This document shows, piece after piece, positions 43,897 through 52,077 of a stretch of DNA of 57,528 bases (position 1 is the first letter of the stretch; every line of letters begins with the position of its first letter). Origin of the DNA: CADCUY01 sp964242735 (lineage in GTDB: Bacteria; Actinomycetota; Actinomycetes; Actinomycetales; Quadrisphaeraceae). The stretch covers positions 1 to 57,528 of the forward strand of contig CAXTAK010000019.1 in NCBI GenBank assembly GCA_964242735.1, written 5' to 3'. Both the position numbers and the translations under genes were made by a program. The notes beneath the pieces are model-generated. The model saw only the letters and a list, made by a program, of their open reading frames with translations. It did not search any database and was not told the DNA's origin.

Positions 43897-43947
43897 GGCG
43901 CGGGGACGCCGCGCGCCGTCCTGGTTGGCGCGGGGACGCCGCGCGCC
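43897..43947 (+). repeat. Direct repeat, 2 x 21 bp
   Basis: GGCGCGGGGACGCCGCGCGCC, less its last base in this wording, occurs identically at 43897-43917 and 43927-43947 with 9 bp between. Each unit contains GGCGC...GCGCC symmetry. The pair lies in the divergent gap between the UVR-motif gene and the EVE-like gene, where an operator could sit. Confidence 0.85.
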
Positions 43948-43977
43948 GACGCCCCGGGCCCGTGGTGCACTGCCCGG

Positions 43978-44448
43978 ATGAGCCCGCGCCAGCCGAGCCC
44001 CCGACCACCGGGCTCCCCTCGGCTGGGGCCCGACGACGTGGCCTGCTGGGTGATCAAGACGGCCACCGCGCCGTCCGCTCTAGCACCCGGGTGGACGCCG
44101 GGCACGGGAGCGCGCCTCCACCGGTGCCTGCGGCCCACCTACCGCCTCGGCCTGATGGCCCCCGGGCAGCGGTGCCTGCTGTGGCTCAGCGGTGCCCGCG
44201 AGCCCGGGGTGCACGCGATCGGTGTGCTCACGGGCGCTCCGGGCGAGGACGCGCGGGTGGAAGCGGGGTTCCACCTGCTCGCCGAGCCCGTGGCCCGCGC
44301 GGAGCTGGCGATCGACCCGGCGTTCGCCGGTGCGGAGGTGGTGCGGCTGCCCATCGGGGCGAACCCGTCCTACCTCACGGCCGCGCAGCTGGCCCCGGTG
44401 CTGGCGCGCCTGGAGCCCTCGGTGCGCGAGGCCGCCGGCTGGGGCTGA
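43978..44448 (+). CDS. EVE-domain-like protein
   Basis: A 156-residue protein resembling EVE/PUA-like domains, which bind modified bases in RNA or DNA: CWVIKTATAPSALAPGW, LHRCLRPTYRLGLMAPGQRC, LLWLSGAREPGVHAIGVLTG and a closing VVRLPIGANPSYLTAAQLAP. The Trp-Val-Ile opening and the LWLSG...GVxAIGxLTG strand are the most telling. No fused nuclease is seen. ATG 43978 is chosen as the first codon before the domain. It is monocistronic, divergent from the UVR gene and convergent with a lipoprotein gene. The assignment is moderately sure. Confidence 0.72.
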   Translation: MSPRQPSPRPPGSPRLGPDDVACWVIKTATAPSALAPGWTPGTGARLHRCLRPTYRLGLMAPGQRCLLWLSGAREPGVHAIGVLTGAPGEDARVEAGFHLLAEPVARAELAIDPAFAGAEVVRLPIGANPSYLTAAQLAPVLARLEPSVREAAGWG

Positions 44449-44469
44449 GCCTCGGTGCTCGACCCGCCG

Positions 44470-45297
44470 TCAGTCGATCGGCTCGAGCTGGCTGCTCAGG
44501 CGCACCGCGCCGGCACCGAACTGCTCGTCCAGTGCCTGCTGCTGCTCCAGTGTGCCGTGGGCCACCGACAGGTCCACCACCCCGGCGAGGGGGTCGGGCC
44601 CGCTGCCGAACCACCCTGGCAGCTCCGGCAGGGCGGCGTGGATGGCGAGCAGGTCCGCCTCGCTGCGCGGGGCGGTGCTCACGCACAGCGACCCGCCCCA
44701 CACCTCCCGCAGCGCGGCCTCCAGCCCTGCGACGTCCCCGGTGGTCGACACGTCGAGCACGTAGCGCTGCGGGTCGTCGGCGCTCTCCGGAGTGGTGTCG
44801 GCATCGGGGACTCGCTGGTCGATCCACGAGGCGGCGAAGCCCGGTGTGGCGGTGGCCACCGCCCGAGCCTGCTCCGCCGCCGCCTCGGTCGCCCGTGCCG
44901 GGTCAGGCCCGTGCCGGGTCAGGAGGCACCCAGCCGCCGGCGGGCTCGGCACACGGTGAGGCGAAGCGATCGTCTTCGGGCGGGGCGCCTCGGCCGGCAC
45001 CGCCGCCCAGTCCCACCCCAGGAACTCGGGCCCACCGCACTGCGGCGGCAGGGACGCGGCGATCGCGCAGCACAGCTGCGGGCCGTGCTCGGGGCTCTCC
45101 AGGACGGTCGCCGAGGTGCGGTAGCGCCCGTCGTGGGCCTCGGGCACCAGGTCGCGCTCGCCGGTGGTCACCAGCGGTGCCGGGTCCGAGGCGGTGGGCG
45201 AGGCGCCTGCCGGGCCCGGTGCCGAGCCGCACCCGGACACCACGGCCGTGCTCGCGCCCACGACGACCACCGCCGCCAGGCGCCGCACCACGTCCAC
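44470..45297 (-). CDS. Lipoprotein of unknown function
   Basis: A 275-residue exported lipoprotein. VVRRLAAVVVVGASTAVVSGC is signal plus lipobox VSGC. The body has CCAIAASLPPQCGGPEFLGW and DWAAVPAEAPRPKTI, conserved-looking segments with a Cys-Cys...Cys set. The second half reads QRYVLDVSTTGDVAGLEAAL, REVWGGSLCVSTAPRSEADL and PELPGWFGSGPDPLAGVVDL. GTG 45297 is proposed; GTG at 45291 or 45288 would work too. The frame is open upstream without a stop, straight through the PIN-domain reading. Function unknown; such proteins occur widely in actinomycetes. Confidence 0.8.
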   Translation of the reverse strand: MDVVRRLAAVVVVGASTAVVSGCGSAPGPAGASPTASDPAPLVTTGERDLVPEAHDGRYRTSATVLESPEHGPQLCCAIAASLPPQCGGPEFLGWDWAAVPAEAPRPKTIASPHRVPSPPAAGCLLTRHGPDPARATEAAAEQARAVATATPGFAASWIDQRVPDADTTPESADDPQRYVLDVSTTGDVAGLEAALREVWGGSLCVSTAPRSEADLLAIHAALPELPGWFGSGPDPLAGVVDLSVAHGTLEQQQALDEQFGAGAVRLSSQLEPID

Positions 45298-45404
45298 CGA
45301 CCCAGGGCGGCACCCCGGGACGCCGCCGACCAGGACGACATCCGCCGGGCGGGGGTCGGCGACGCGGGAGCCGCCCCTGACCGTCGCGGCGAGGCATCCC
45401 CCCG

Positions 45405-45873
45405 CTCGGGCGTGGTCGAGGAGGTGGCGCCACCGGACGCCGGGGAAGCGGGCGACGTCGCCGTCCTCGGAGATCCACGTCGCGCCGCGCTCCACAGCAA
45501 CGGCTGCGTGCTGCGCGTCAGCGACGAGGCTGCCGCGTGCTCGCTCCTCGCGGCACAGCTGCTGGAAGACCCTCCAGTGGCTCGGGCCGGGAGCGAGGGT
45601 GACCACGCCGTCGTGGTCGCGGAGGCGACTCGCCCCATCCCGGGCAGCCTCCAGCAAGACGGGCGCGGTGCAGATCCCGGGGTTGGTGATGATGCGGACG
45701 GTGGCCCCGACGACGACGTCGGACACCCCGACGGGTGCGGGTGCCGCCACGACCCGTGCGAGCCAGTCCTCCATCACGGCGTGGTCGGGCGCATCGGCCG
45801 AGAGGGCCGAGACCACGACGTCCGCGTCAAGGGCGAGCAGCGCCGTCCACGAGGTCGGGCAGCGCCTGGTCAT
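45405..45873 (-). pseudogene. VapC-like PIN-domain toxin lacking its own stop codon
   Basis: ATG 45873 opens a PIN domain: LALDADVVVSALSADAPDHA (first acidic residue), MEDWLARVVAAPAPVGVSDV, ATVRIITNPGI, LAPGPSHWRVFQQLCREERA, RGSLVADAQHAAVAVERGAT and WISEDGDVARFPGVRWRHLL. This is the actinobacterial VapC pattern, with all acidic metal ligands in place. VapC is an RNase that blocks translation. The normal end (RWRHPL plus stop) is missing: the frame continues about 36 codons into the lipoprotein gene. The product, if made, would be a PIN-lipoprotein fusion of about 467 residues, so the gene is probably dead. Confidence 0.72.
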
Positions 45874-46071
45874 CCAGGTCCACGCCCGGGCGCAGGCCGC
45901 CTCCGCTCGACGGCGGCACCCGGTGGGGCTCGCTGGTGCGCGGTCGTTCCAGGTGCGCGAGTGCTGCGCGGAGCGCCTCCTCGATGAAGGCGGTGACCGT
46001 CCCGCCGTCGCTGGTGGCACGGACGCGCACCTGGTGCACAGGTCATCGGGGAGCCTCACCGCCGTCCTCGT
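45827..46071 (-). pseudogene. VapB-type antitoxin, start lost and frameshifted
   Basis: The expected antitoxin MRTxVRLPDDL...VRATxDGTTVTALIEEALRAAL is split over two frames. TRTAVRLPDDL is in one frame, with ACG (46069-46071) where ATG is expected. HQVRVRATSDGGTVTAFIEE, ALRAALAHLERPR and LRPGVDLDDQALPDLVDG are in another, ending at 45827. A one-base loss after GACCTG explains the switch (restored reading DDLLHQVRVRATSD). RHH antitoxins of this kind bind their own promoter and neutralise VapC. Both lesions together argue for inactivation. A short product from GTG near 46036 lacks the DNA-binding strand. Confidence 0.72.
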
Positions 46072-46193
46072 GCACGAGAGCAGCAGAGGGTGGTGCGCAC
46101 GTGTCAGAGCAGGGGCGTCGGACCGTCTCGCCGTCCTGCGCGCGCAGCGGATCCAGCTGCTCCTCACCGTGGCGACGAGGGGTCGTGCAGCGC

Positions 46194-46223
46194 CAGGACC
46201 CGCTCGGCGCCGAGCGGGTCCTG
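46194..46223. repeat. Perfect 30-bp palindrome
   Basis: CAGGACCCGCTCGGC (46194-46208) is followed immediately by its exact reverse complement (46209-46223). With no loop bases it is a rigid palindrome: either a protein-binding site or, with a few bases looped out, a strong terminator for either strand. It is in the 372-bp gap 46072-46443 between the vapB remnant and the MFS gene. Apart from an open frame ending HVRHVRHVLLSHLR at 46402, which I cannot identify and which lacks a start, that gap shows nothing else. Confidence 0.85.
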
Positions 46224-46443
46224 AGGTCGGCTGCCGAGCCGCGCAGAGCTGCCGCGCGCCCGGGTCGCCCTTCGATACCGTCACCGCCCGTGAGCTCGAC
46301 GCCCTGATCCGGGGTCGTGCTGCGTCAGGCGCCGTCGACGACCCCAGGACCGCCGAGCACGTCCGCCACGTCCGCCACGTCCTGCTCAGCCACCTCCGCT
46401 GAGCGACCCACCGCGACCCCGCCTCTCTGGGAGCTGTCACCCC

Positions 46444-47727
46444 ATGCCGTCTGCGCCCGCCGACACCGCAGTCCCGCCACCGCTGCGCCGCGCACGAGCG
46501 GCGGTCTCGGCCCTGTTCTTCGTCAACGCGGTGCTGTACGCGAACCTCGTGCCGCGCCTTCCCGAGGTCAAGGACCGCCTCGACCTCAGCAACGCCGCCC
46601 TGGGCGCCGGCATCGCGGCCATGCCGGTCGGCGCGCTGCTCGCGGGGCTGCTCGCGCCGGCGTTCATCCAGCGGTTCGGGTCGGCCAGGGTCGCCTCCCT
46701 CGGGCTGGTCGCGCTCGCGGTCGCGGTGGTGGGTGTGCCGCTGTCGGGGGCGTGGGCGGTCTTCGCCGCGGTGATGCTCGTCGTCGGCGGGCTCGACGCC
46801 GTGGTCGACGTCGCGCAGAACGCGCACGGCTTCCGGGTGCAGCGCGCGTACGGGCGCTCGATCGTCAACGCCTTCCACGGCCTGTGGAGCATCGGTGCGG
46901 TCGTCGGCGGTGTGCTCGGCTCCGTCGCGGCGGGGCTGGCGGTGCCGCTGACCACGCACCTGGCCTCGTCCGCCGTGGTCTTCAGCGTCGCGGCGGTCAT
47001 CGCGCTCCGGTACCTCCTGCCCGGCCCGGAGGACGCCGAGCGCGCCACCGAGGATGCCGGTGAGCCGTCTGCCGCCGGCGCCCGCGGCCTGCGCCGGGTC
47101 GCGGGCCGCACGGCGGTGCTGCTGGTCGCGCTCGGGGCGCTGGCGGCGTGCGGCTCGCTGGTCGAGGACGCCGGTTCCTCCTGGGGTGCGCTGTACCTGC
47201 GCGGTGACCTCGGTGCCGGGGCCGCCACCGGTGGCCTGGCCTTCGTCGCCCTCCAGGTCGCGATGACGCTCGGGCGACTGACCGGCGACCGGGTGGTCGA
47301 CAGGTTCGGGCAGCGCCGCGTCGCCCGGGTCGGCGGCGCGCTCATCGCGCTCGGCATGGGCTCCGCGCTCGCGCTGCCCTCGATCGGCACGACCCTGGCC
47401 GGGTTCGCCCTCGCCGGGCTCGGGGTCGCGACGCTGATCCCCGCGGTGATGCACACCGCGGACGAGCTGCCCGGCCTGCCGCACGGCGTCGGCCTGACGG
47501 TGGTGAGCTGGCTGCTGCGCGTGGGGTTCCTCGTCTCCCCGGTGGTCGTCGGCGTGGTCGCGGACGCGACCAGCCTGCGGGTGGCGCTGCTCGGCGTCGT
47601 CCTGGCGGGCCTCGCGGTGCTGCTGGTCGGGCGGGTGCTCGTCGCCGCCGCGGCGCCGGCCGGCGGCCCGAGCGCCGCGGCAGGTCCGACCAGCCCCGCG
47701 GCGTCCCCGACGGCGCCGCTGTCGTGA
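46444..47727 (+). CDS. MFS transporter, 12 TM
   Basis: A 427-residue major facilitator with two six-helix halves: FFVNAVLYANLVPRLPEVKD and GAGIAAMPVGALLAGLLAPA (TM1-2), FIQRFGSARVASLGLVALAV (loop 2-3 motif A variant), then NAHGFRVQRAYGRSIVNAFH, GLWSIGAVVGGVLGSVAAGL and, in the second half, SLVEDAGSSWGALYLRGDLG, LTGDRVVDRFGQRRVARVGG. This pattern (RLPxVKxxLxLSNAxLG and NxFHGLWSIGA) matches the YbjJ-like MFS group. Substrate is unknown; sugar or drug export are common predictions. ATG 46444 has GGGAG nine bases before. The tail is Ala/Pro-rich. Confidence 0.92.
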   Translation: MPSAPADTAVPPPLRRARAAVSALFFVNAVLYANLVPRLPEVKDRLDLSNAALGAGIAAMPVGALLAGLLAPAFIQRFGSARVASLGLVALAVAVVGVPLSGAWAVFAAVMLVVGGLDAVVDVAQNAHGFRVQRAYGRSIVNAFHGLWSIGAVVGGVLGSVAAGLAVPLTTHLASSAVVFSVAAVIALRYLLPGPEDAERATEDAGEPSAAGARGLRRVAGRTAVLLVALGALAACGSLVEDAGSSWGALYLRGDLGAGAATGGLAFVALQVAMTLGRLTGDRVVDRFGQRRVARVGGALIALGMGSALALPSIGTTLAGFALAGLGVATLIPAVMHTADELPGLPHGVGLTVVSWLLRVGFLVSPVVVGVVADATSLRVALLGVVLAGLAVLLVGRVLVAAAAPAGGPSAAAGPTSPAASPTAPLS

Positions 47728-47744
47728 GCGGGCGGGTCCGGTAG

Positions 47745-48285
47745 CCGCGCTCAGCTGTCACGCCGCGGCACGGCCACAGCGTGGACCACGGCAGCAGCGG
47801 CGCCAGGGCGAGGATCGCCACCGGTGCGACCCGGCTCCGCAGCGGGGTCGCGAGGCCGTGCGCCACGCAGCTCATGAGCACGTGGGCGGAAACCCACCGA
47901 GCCAGGTCGAGCAGGATCGCCCCGACCGGTGACCCGTCGGTGACGGTGACGAGCAGGCGCCCCGGTAGCAGCACGACGAGTGCAGCAGGGACGACGACGG
48001 CTGCCAGAGCGGCCAGCTCGGCGGCCAGGAGCCTGACCCGGGCCGGGACCGCCGCCAGGGTGAGGCGGAGCTGACCGCTGACGTGCTCGCTCCCCGCCGT
48101 GTGGACGGGGATGACGATGAACAGGTGCACGGGGGCGAAGACCACAGCGCCCAGGTCGGACAGCTGGGTGGGCCCGCCTCCGTCGGACAGCCGCACGACG
48201 TCGGTGCTGGCCACCGCGAACAGCGCCGTGACGGGCACCACGGCCCAGGGGAGCAGGACGAGCGCGGCCTTCCACGGGCTCGACG
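47745..48285 (-). pseudogene. ABC-2-type permease fragment (second)
   Basis: One frame reads SPWKAALVLLPWAVVPVTAL, VVFAPVHLFIVIPVHTAGSE, HVSGQLRLTLAAVPARVRLL, AAELAALAAVVVPAALVVLL and ATPLRSRVAPVAILALAPLL: membrane segments and the HxSGQLRxTLxAxPxR motif of ABC-2 permeases that work with a separate ATPase. No start codon fits its N-terminus, and it is joined without a stop to the preceding remnant. At the C-terminal side the frame runs on into the antisense of the MFS gene. It is probably one half of a former lantibiotic-immunity or daunorubicin-type exporter. Confidence 0.6.
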
Positions 48286-48306
48286 TCGGGGGTGGGGGAA
48301 CGGGGC

Positions 48307-48750
48307 GAAGTCGTGGGAGAGGAGGTCGCGTGCGGCGCTGATCGGGAGGGCGGCGTCGACCGCAGGGGAGATCAGCGCCACGACCCGGGTGGTCGTGAGC
48401 CCCAGCAGGAGCGCCGTGACCAGGACGCCGACCAGCGCACGCCGTGCCAGCACCGTGACCCCCGGGGCGGTCAGGGTGGTGCTCACGGCGATGAGCGTGA
48501 CCCGCGGGTAGCCGCCGAGGACGTCGGGACCCACCAGGATCGCGGGGTTCCAGTCCTCCACGGCGGGGATGGTGGTCGCCGTGGTCAGGAGGGCGAGAGC
48601 ACCGCAGACACCGGTCGTGAGCAGTGCCGTCGCGATCACCGTGGCCGCGACCAGGCGGACACGGGAGGGGGTGGCCGTGACGCTGAGCACGATCTGCCCC
48701 GTCCGGAACACCGACCCGGCGACCAGGGCCCCCGCGACGGACAGCAGCAG
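48307..48750 (-). pseudogene. ABC-2-type permease fragment (first), N-terminus lost
   Basis: The peptide LLLSVAGALVAGSVFRTGQI, VLSVTATPSRVRLVAATVIA, TALLTTGVCGALALLTTATT and LARRALVGVLVTALLLGLTT is the middle and end of an ABC-2 permease; FRTGQIVLSVTATPSRxRLVxA is the usual family block. Its beginning is replaced by the LuxR-type response-regulator remnant in the same frame. It ends at about 48307 (ARDLLSHDF), after which the second permease appears in another frame. Confidence 0.6.
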
Positions 48751-48795
48751 CGCGGCGCAGCAGACCGGCGGTGTGCGCGAGCACCGCGAGCTGGG

Positions 48796-48993
48796 TGCGA
48801 TCGCCCGGTCGGACAGCCCCCGTGCGACCGACCGCACCACCTCCAGCTCCCGCGGGGAGAGGACGGCGGGGCTGGAGGGGTGCTCGACGAGCGGGCGGTG
48901 GCCGGTGAGCTGGCCGATCAGCCGGGCGGTGACCTCCGGGGCGGGCGCGGTGTGGCCGGCGTGCACCGCGCGGATCGCCGTCCCGGTCACGGC
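48796..48993 (-). pseudogene. LuxR/NarL response-regulator fragment
   Basis: AIRAVHAGHTAPAPEVTARL is the linker after the receiver domain and VLSPRELEVVRSVARGLSDR with AIA is the first half of a NarL-type helix-turn-helix. The receiver domain and the recognition helix are both missing. It begins right after the histidine-kinase ATPase remnant and ends inside its helix-turn-helix where the permease fragment begins. Deletions are therefore visible on both sides. Confidence 0.65.
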
Positions 48994-49019
48994 GTCGCGC
49001 CCGACCCCTCGTCGGAGGC

Positions 49020-49790
49020 GACCCGCGCTCACGCAGGCCCGTCAGGCCGAACCCCTGCGCTGCGCGCTCGCCCGGGCCCGGCCCGTCGTCGGTGATGGTC
49101 ACGCGCACGGCCTGCGACGTCGCGTCCACGACGACCTCGCAGCGTGCCGCGGGGGCGAGGCGCGCCACGTTGGTGAGCCCCTCCTGAACGACCGGGTACA
49201 CGGTCGGGCCCGTCCGGGCCCCCACCTCCCCGCCCCAGCTCCTGAGGGTGACGGTGACCCCGGCGGCCCGCGCCCGCTCGCGCCCTCGATGCTCCTCAGC
49301 GCGTCCTTCAGCTCCCGCTCGTCGGCGTCGGGGAGCATCCTGACCACGCCAGCCTCGGCGCCGATGGTCCCCAGGGTGTGGGCGCCCACGTCGTGCACCT
49401 CCCGGGCCGTGTGCAGCGCGGCGTCGTCGATCCGCTCCCGGGCACGAGCTCGGTCCACCGCGGCGACCGCCGACAGCTGCCGCCCCACCGCCGTGCCGAG
49501 CACCCACGACCCCGCGAGCACCGCCACACCGATCAGGGCGGTGCGGACCAGCTGAGCCGACTCCACCCCGGCCGGGGTGCTCACCACCGTGGCGGTCGCG
49601 CCCACCGCGACCACGACCACCAGCGGAGGGTCCCGCGACCGAGCGCTGCGCAGCACCGCTGCCGGGTGGGCCGCCCACGCCGCGGCCAGGGGTCCCGCGT
49701 CAGCTCCAGCAGCGTCGCCACGACCGTGACCGCCACCCCTGCACGGTCCCCCCGTCCACGCACCGGTGAGCCGGCCGGACGACGTCGTCC
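49020..49790 (-). pseudogene. Histidine kinase (HisKA_3 type) with internal deletion
   Basis: Membrane segments (VVVVAVGATATVVSTPAGVE, LVRTALIGVAVLAGSWVLGT) lead to the dimer/phospho-acceptor helix RERIDDAALHTAREVHDVGA, HTLGTIGAEAGVVRM; the His is in REVHD. After ALRSIEG the frame changes and similarity resumes at RARAAGVTVTL, skipping about 40 residues normally present. The ATPase part continues VYPVVQEGLTNVARLAPAAR (N box) and VTITDDGPGPG, FGLTGLRERG (G box), then breaks off. With the response-regulator and permease scraps it formed a NarL-type two-component/ABC-2 locus. Confidence 0.72.
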
Positions 49791-49942
49791 GGGTCACCTG
49801 CGCTCACCACGTCGTCTCCACAGCAGTTCCTCTCCGATCCGGATGGCTTGCTGTCTGGACAGACCGAGGACGTCGTCGCGGTGGCGGCCGTCGTCCCCAG
49901 CTCACAGGTGTGGATGGTCTCGAGCAGTGCGATGGTGGTCCG

Positions 49943-50338
49943 GTGCCTTCTGTCCGGGTCCTAGCGGATCGCGCGACCGCCCTCCCGTGGAGCACCGGGA
50001 AGCGAGCGGCCATGGTCCTGCTCACCGTCCTGGCCCTGCTGAGCGTCGTCTTGGCGGTCACCAGCGATCAGGACGCCGGCGCCATCCCCGCCGCTGGGTC
50101 GACGCCGACGGCCACCACCCCTGCGACTCCGCCGCCCCCCGCCGACGCGCGAGACGTCCGCGACACCTGCGCCGAGGCCCTGCGTCAGGCCACCGCGCTG
50201 CTCGACGCGCAGGAGGAGGCCCTGGACGCGCACGACGACGGGTTGATCGACGACTTCCTGACCGAGCGCACCGAGGCCAGGGAGTTCAACCGCGCTGGGC
50301 TGCACCAGGCTGCGGAAAACTGCCGCAACGCCGCCTGA
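49943..50338 (+). CDS. Small secreted or membrane-anchored protein
   Basis: A 131-residue protein. An N-terminal segment with GKRAAMVLLTVLALLSVVLAVTS is a signal anchor or signal peptide. A Thr/Pro linker (about 55-75) follows, then a helical C-terminal domain, DVRDTCAEALRQATALLDAQ, EEALDAHDDGLIDDFLTERT and EAREFNRAGLHQAAENCRNA, with two cysteines that could pair. GTG 49943 or ATG 50012 are possible starts; neither has a good ribosome site. It is unrelated to neighbouring remnants and seems intact. Function unknown. The region 49798-49942 shows nothing. Confidence 0.55.
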   Translation: MPSVRVLADRATALPWSTGKRAAMVLLTVLALLSVVLAVTSDQDAGAIPAAGSTPTATTPATPPPPADARDVRDTCAEALRQATALLDAQEEALDAHDDGLIDDFLTERTEAREFNRAGLHQAAENCRNAA

Positions 50339-50357
50339 GCGGCGGTCGGCGGCGCAG

Positions 50358-50830
50358 GTCAGGTCCGGGTGGCGCCGTCCAGGTCGAGCTCCAGCGCGGC
50401 CGATGCGGTACGCGGTGGTCACGGGGGCAGTGCTGGTGCGCTGCGTGGTCGACGTGCTGCCCGCCGCGCCGCGAGGGGTGCGTGCACCACGACGCGGTGC
50501 GCCCCGGTCGGCCCCGCGCGTCGATCTCCAGCAGCGGGTCCAGCACTTCCTCACCGGGCCGCCTGACCACGCCCCGCCTCGCGGTCCGGGCCGCGCACGA
50601 CGCCACGGCGGTGGCGAGCCCCGCCACGACCAGCGCCCAGCCCACCCCTCGTCCTCCCACCGCCTCCGCAGCACGCGGCCTGACACGGCCTGAGCGTCCA
50701 GGCTCGCGCCGAGCCGGTCGCCGGCGCGCTGGAGGTGGCGCACCTCGGCGGACGTGGCCGACACCCGGGGTGCGCGGGCTCTCAGCGCGGCTGACCGGGC
50801 GCCGCGGTCGCTGTCGAGCACTGCCACGTC
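50358..50830 (-). pseudogene. Decayed unrecognised gene
   Basis: The minus strand has gene-like codon bias that jumps between frames. SATSAEVRHLQRAGDRLGAS and LDAQAVSGRVLRRRWEDEGW come first. WALVVAGLATAVASCAARTA, a probable membrane helix, follows with EEVLDPLLEIDARG. The reading then changes frame and ends as LELDLDGATRT with a stop at 50358. No single frame gives a sensible protein. I cannot name the family. Confidence 0.35.
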
Positions 50831-51273
50831 GTGCCCCCGTCAGCGCTGGTGGAGATGCCCGCGGCACCGGCGGCGAGGATGCGCTGCCGGCGGCGCCGTC
50901 GACCACGGTCAAGGCCGCGGGCGCCCCAGGCAGGGGGACGAAGGGATGCGCCGGTGTCAACCCTGACCAGGCCCCCCTCAGGGGTGGTGGCGCAGGAGGT
51001 GTCGGGGTCGGTGGGGTCCACCCCCAGAGCGTGGACGTGCACCGGGCCCGCGTCGGCGTGCTCGGTGCCCGCGTGCTGGCCCGCGGGCTGCTCGGTGCGT
51101 TCGGCGTGGCAGCCGGTCACGGCGATCAGCGCAGTGGTGGTGACGACGGTGCGGTGCAGGACGGCGCAGCGCGTCAGCTCACGGCAGGGAGTTCCGGGGA
51201 CGGCGACTCGTCCTCCGTGGGGCAGCGGCGCCGCCGGGTACCCCGAGGGGTCCGGCGGCGCCGCGTCGATCAC
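50790..51273 (-). pseudogene. F510_1955-type glycosylhydrolase-like lipoprotein, internally deleted
   Basis: VTTTALIAVTGC is the end of a signal with lipobox. GPVHVHALGVDPTDPDT and EGGLVRVDTGA match the start of F510_1955-family proteins (xxHVHGLGVxPxDGxLYxATHxGLFRV), which have a sialidase/BNR-like propeller. Only one later repeat, AAGAAGISTSADGGTTWQCS, is seen. About 200 residues of propeller are missing, and the intervening frame is Arg/Gly noise. It follows DUF305 and DUF6153 genes on the same strand. This trio is often found at actinobacterial copper-resistance loci. Confidence 0.6.
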
Positions 51274-51306
51274 ACCAGCGGGCCCACCAGGAGGGCCAGC
51301 GCCGTG

Positions 51307-51999
51307 TCACAGGCTGGCGAGCAGGTCCTGCATCTGCGCGATCTCGCTCTCCTGGGAGGTGATGATGGTCTCGGCGAGGGCGATGGCCTCGGGGTCAGCG
51401 CCCGCGTCGACCTCGCTCTGGGCCATCTCCACGGCCCCGGTGTGGTGCTCGGTCATCATCTCCAGGAACAGGCGGGACGCCTCTGGGCCGGCGGCGTCCA
51501 GGGCGGTCATGTCCTCCTCGGTCATCATCCCGGGCATGCCGCCCGTGTCCGTGCTCCCTCCGTGGTCCGTGCCCCCTCCGTGGTCCATGCCCTCCATGGA
51601 CCCGGCGTCGGTGGCTGGCACCTCGGCGCCCCAACCCTCGAGCAGGGCGGTCATCTGCTCGATCTCGGGGGCCTGCGAGGTCTTGATCTGCTCGGCGAGG
51701 CCGGTCACCGGCCCCTCGATCCCGTCCTCGGCGAGCAGGACGTCGCTCATCTCGATGGCCTGCGCGTGGTGGACGGACATCATCTGCGCGAAGGCGACGT
51801 CCTCGTCGTTGAAGCCCTCGCCCGCTCCTGCGTCAGCTGACGGGCTCCCGCTCGTGGCACTGCTGGAGGACGGGGTGGACCCCTCCATCCCGGGCATCGA
51901 GCCCGTGTCGCCGGGCTCGCTCCCGCCGCACGCGGACAGGGCCAGCACGGCGGTCAGGACGGCAGCGGGGACGATCGTGGCGCGGTGGTGTACGTGCAT
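51307..51999 (-). CDS. DUF305 lipoprotein (ferritin-like helical, possible copper binding)
   Basis: A 230-residue exported lipoprotein: HRATIVPAAVLTAVLALSAC (signal and lipobox LSAC), a Gly/Ser/Met-rich spacer, then two DUF305 repeats. Each has the pattern FAQMMSVHHAQAIEMSDVLL and LFLEMMTEHHTGAVEMAQSE, with paired His and Met residues suited to binding copper. The linker between the repeats (MEGMDHGG, TDHGGSTDTGGMPGMM) is also Met/His-rich. ATG 51999 is preceded by GGAAGGAACC; the upstream TTG is unlikely. It lies 78 bp after the DUF6153 gene, probably one operon. Confidence 0.92.
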   Translation of the reverse strand: MHVHHRATIVPAAVLTAVLALSACGGSEPGDTGSMPGMEGSTPSSSSATSGSPSADAGAGEGFNDEDVAFAQMMSVHHAQAIEMSDVLLAEDGIEGPVTGLAEQIKTSQAPEIEQMTALLEGWGAEVPATDAGSMEGMDHGGGTDHGGSTDTGGMPGMMTEEDMTALDAAGPEASRLFLEMMTEHHTGAVEMAQSEVDAGADPEAIALAETIITSQESEIAQMQDLLASL

Positions 52000-52077
52000 C
52001 AGGGTGGTTCCTTCCAACGGGTGGGCGATCAGGGACCTCGACGGGTGAGGCGCGCGGGCGCTGCCGGGACGCTCGGT

